NCBI GenBank assembly: GCA_018903185.1
Contig: JAHIQV010000240.1
Location: forward strand, 1-8,263
Source of the DNA: Gammaproteobacteria bacterium
GTDB taxonomy: Bacteria; Pseudomonadota; Gammaproteobacteria; Burkholderiales; Burkholderiaceae_C
Direction: 5' to 3'
Length of the DNA stretch: 8,263 nucleotides
Shown here piece by piece: positions 7,820-8,263 of the stretch. Every line of letters starts with the position of its first letter. The first letter of the stretch is position 1. A model generated the notes under the pieces. The model was not told where the DNA came from and made no database searches. It saw only the letters and a list, made by a program, of their open reading frames with translations. Position numbers and translations under genes: made by a program.

Positions 7820-8263
7820 TCACCGGTTCCGCTGGTTCATGAACACCAGCTTTTCGAACAGCGTGGTGTCCTGTTCGTTCTTGAGCAAGGCGCCCACCAG
7901 CGGCGGGATGCTGACCTTGCTGTCGGCGCTCTGCAGCGCCTCGAGCGGGATGTCTTCGGCCAGCAGCAGCTTGAGCCAGTCCAGCAGCTCGCTGGTACTG
8001 GGTTTCTTCTTCAGGCCGGGCAGGTTGCGCACGTCGTAGAAGGTCTTCATCGCCGCGGTCAGCAGGTCCTGCTTGAGGTCGGGGAAGTGCACGTCCACGA
8101 TGCGCTTCATGGTCTCGGCGTCGGGGAACTTGATGTAGTGGAAGAAGCAGCGGCGCAGGAAGGCGTCCGGCAGCTCCTTCTCGTTGTTTGAGGTGATGAT
8201 GACGATGGGGCGGATTTCGGCCCGGATCGTCTCGTCGATCTCCTGGACATAGAATTCCATCCG
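7820..8263 (-). CDS. MoxR/CoxD-like AAA+ ATPase, C-terminal part
   Basis: This is the C-terminal 147 residues of a MoxR-type AAA+ ATPase. Its 5' part, with Walker A and B, lies beyond the right edge of the window; the frame is open through 8263 (preceding codon CGG, Arg). Members hydrolyse ATP in ring oligomers to remodel partner proteins and are commonly encoded beside a VWA-domain adaptor, as here. The visible part starts in RMEFYVQEIDETIRAEIRP, followed by the sensor-1 strand IVIITSNNEKELPDAF (T24, S25, N26 of the fragment). Next come the arginine-finger segment FLRRCFFHYIKFPD (R37, R38) and the helical lid with TFYDVRNLPGLKKKPSTSELLDWLKLL. The protein ends LFEKLVFMNQRNR at a TGA (7822-7820). 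Full members are usually about 280-300 residues, so about half is visible. The pairing with the VWA gene 37 bases downstream supports a joint function. MoxR-family assignment is strong; the specific substrate is unknown. Confidence 0.92.
   Translation of the reverse strand, partial: RMEFYVQEIDETIRAEIRPIVIITSNNEKELPDAFLRRCFFHYIKFPDAETMKRIVDVHFPDLKQDLLTAAMKTFYDVRNLPGLKKKPSTSELLDWLKLLLAEDIPLEALQSADSKVSIPPLVGALLKNEQDTTLFEKLVFMNQRNR

Noticed and set aside
5452..7842. 796-residue open frame on the + strand, antisense to tamA and the VWA gene
   Set aside because: It spans opposite two well-supported genes and their junction. It is rich in His/Val/Gly/Arg with no motif, as expected from reverse-phase reading of G/C-biased codons.
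1..8263. Possible CRISPR, mobile element, tRNA/rRNA or phage-defence genes
   Set aside because: I saw no spaced direct repeats, transposase or integrase motifs, tRNA-like folds or defence-type domains. Nearly all the sequence is accounted for by five identified genes.

Overview
This window looks like chromosomal DNA from a betaproteobacterium, most likely Burkholderiales and perhaps Comamonadaceae. That placement is inferred from the high G+C content (roughly two thirds by eye), the strong G/C third-position bias with long antisense shadow frames, and the style of the proteins. I saw no insertion sequence, tRNA, rRNA, CRISPR array or phage gene. The window reads as ordinary housekeeping sequence rather than an accessory island.

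Layout: at the left edge (1-392, + strand) is the 3' part of an azoR-type FMN-dependent NADH-azoreductase. It converges, across an 89-base gap holding an imperfect hairpin, on a set of four minus-strand genes that fill the rest of the window. In their transcription order these are: a MoxR/CoxD-like AAA+ ATPase (7820-8263, cut at its 5' end by the window edge), a CoxE-like VWA-domain protein (6595-7782), the outer-membrane Omp85 protein TamA (4612-6588) and the inner-membrane-anchored TamB (482-4606). The gaps are 37, 6 and 5 bases, which suggests one polycistronic unit.

How the genes work together: TamA and TamB form the translocation and assembly module. TamB spans the periplasm from an N-terminal inner-membrane anchor, and its C-terminal DUF490 domain contacts the POTRA/barrel protein TamA. 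The complex is linked in model bacteria to outer-membrane protein assembly and to phospholipid transport between the membranes. The ATPase and VWA protein resemble the MoxR/VWA chaperone pairs (CoxD/CoxE type) that remodel or mature protein complexes in the cytoplasm. Their client is not evident here, and no carbon monoxide dehydrogenase genes are in view.

The most noteworthy signal is a textbook intrinsic-terminator sequence (a perfect 9-bp GC-rich stem, 3-nt loop and six T residues) on the coding strand inside the first 16 codons of tamA. It overlaps the signal-peptide codons, directly after the VWA gene. Any transcript entering tamA from upstream must pass it. Neither tamA nor tamB has a good Shine-Dalgarno sequence, so translation-coupled control of tamAB is a reasonable hypothesis. 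I found no clearly undescribed multi-gene system.
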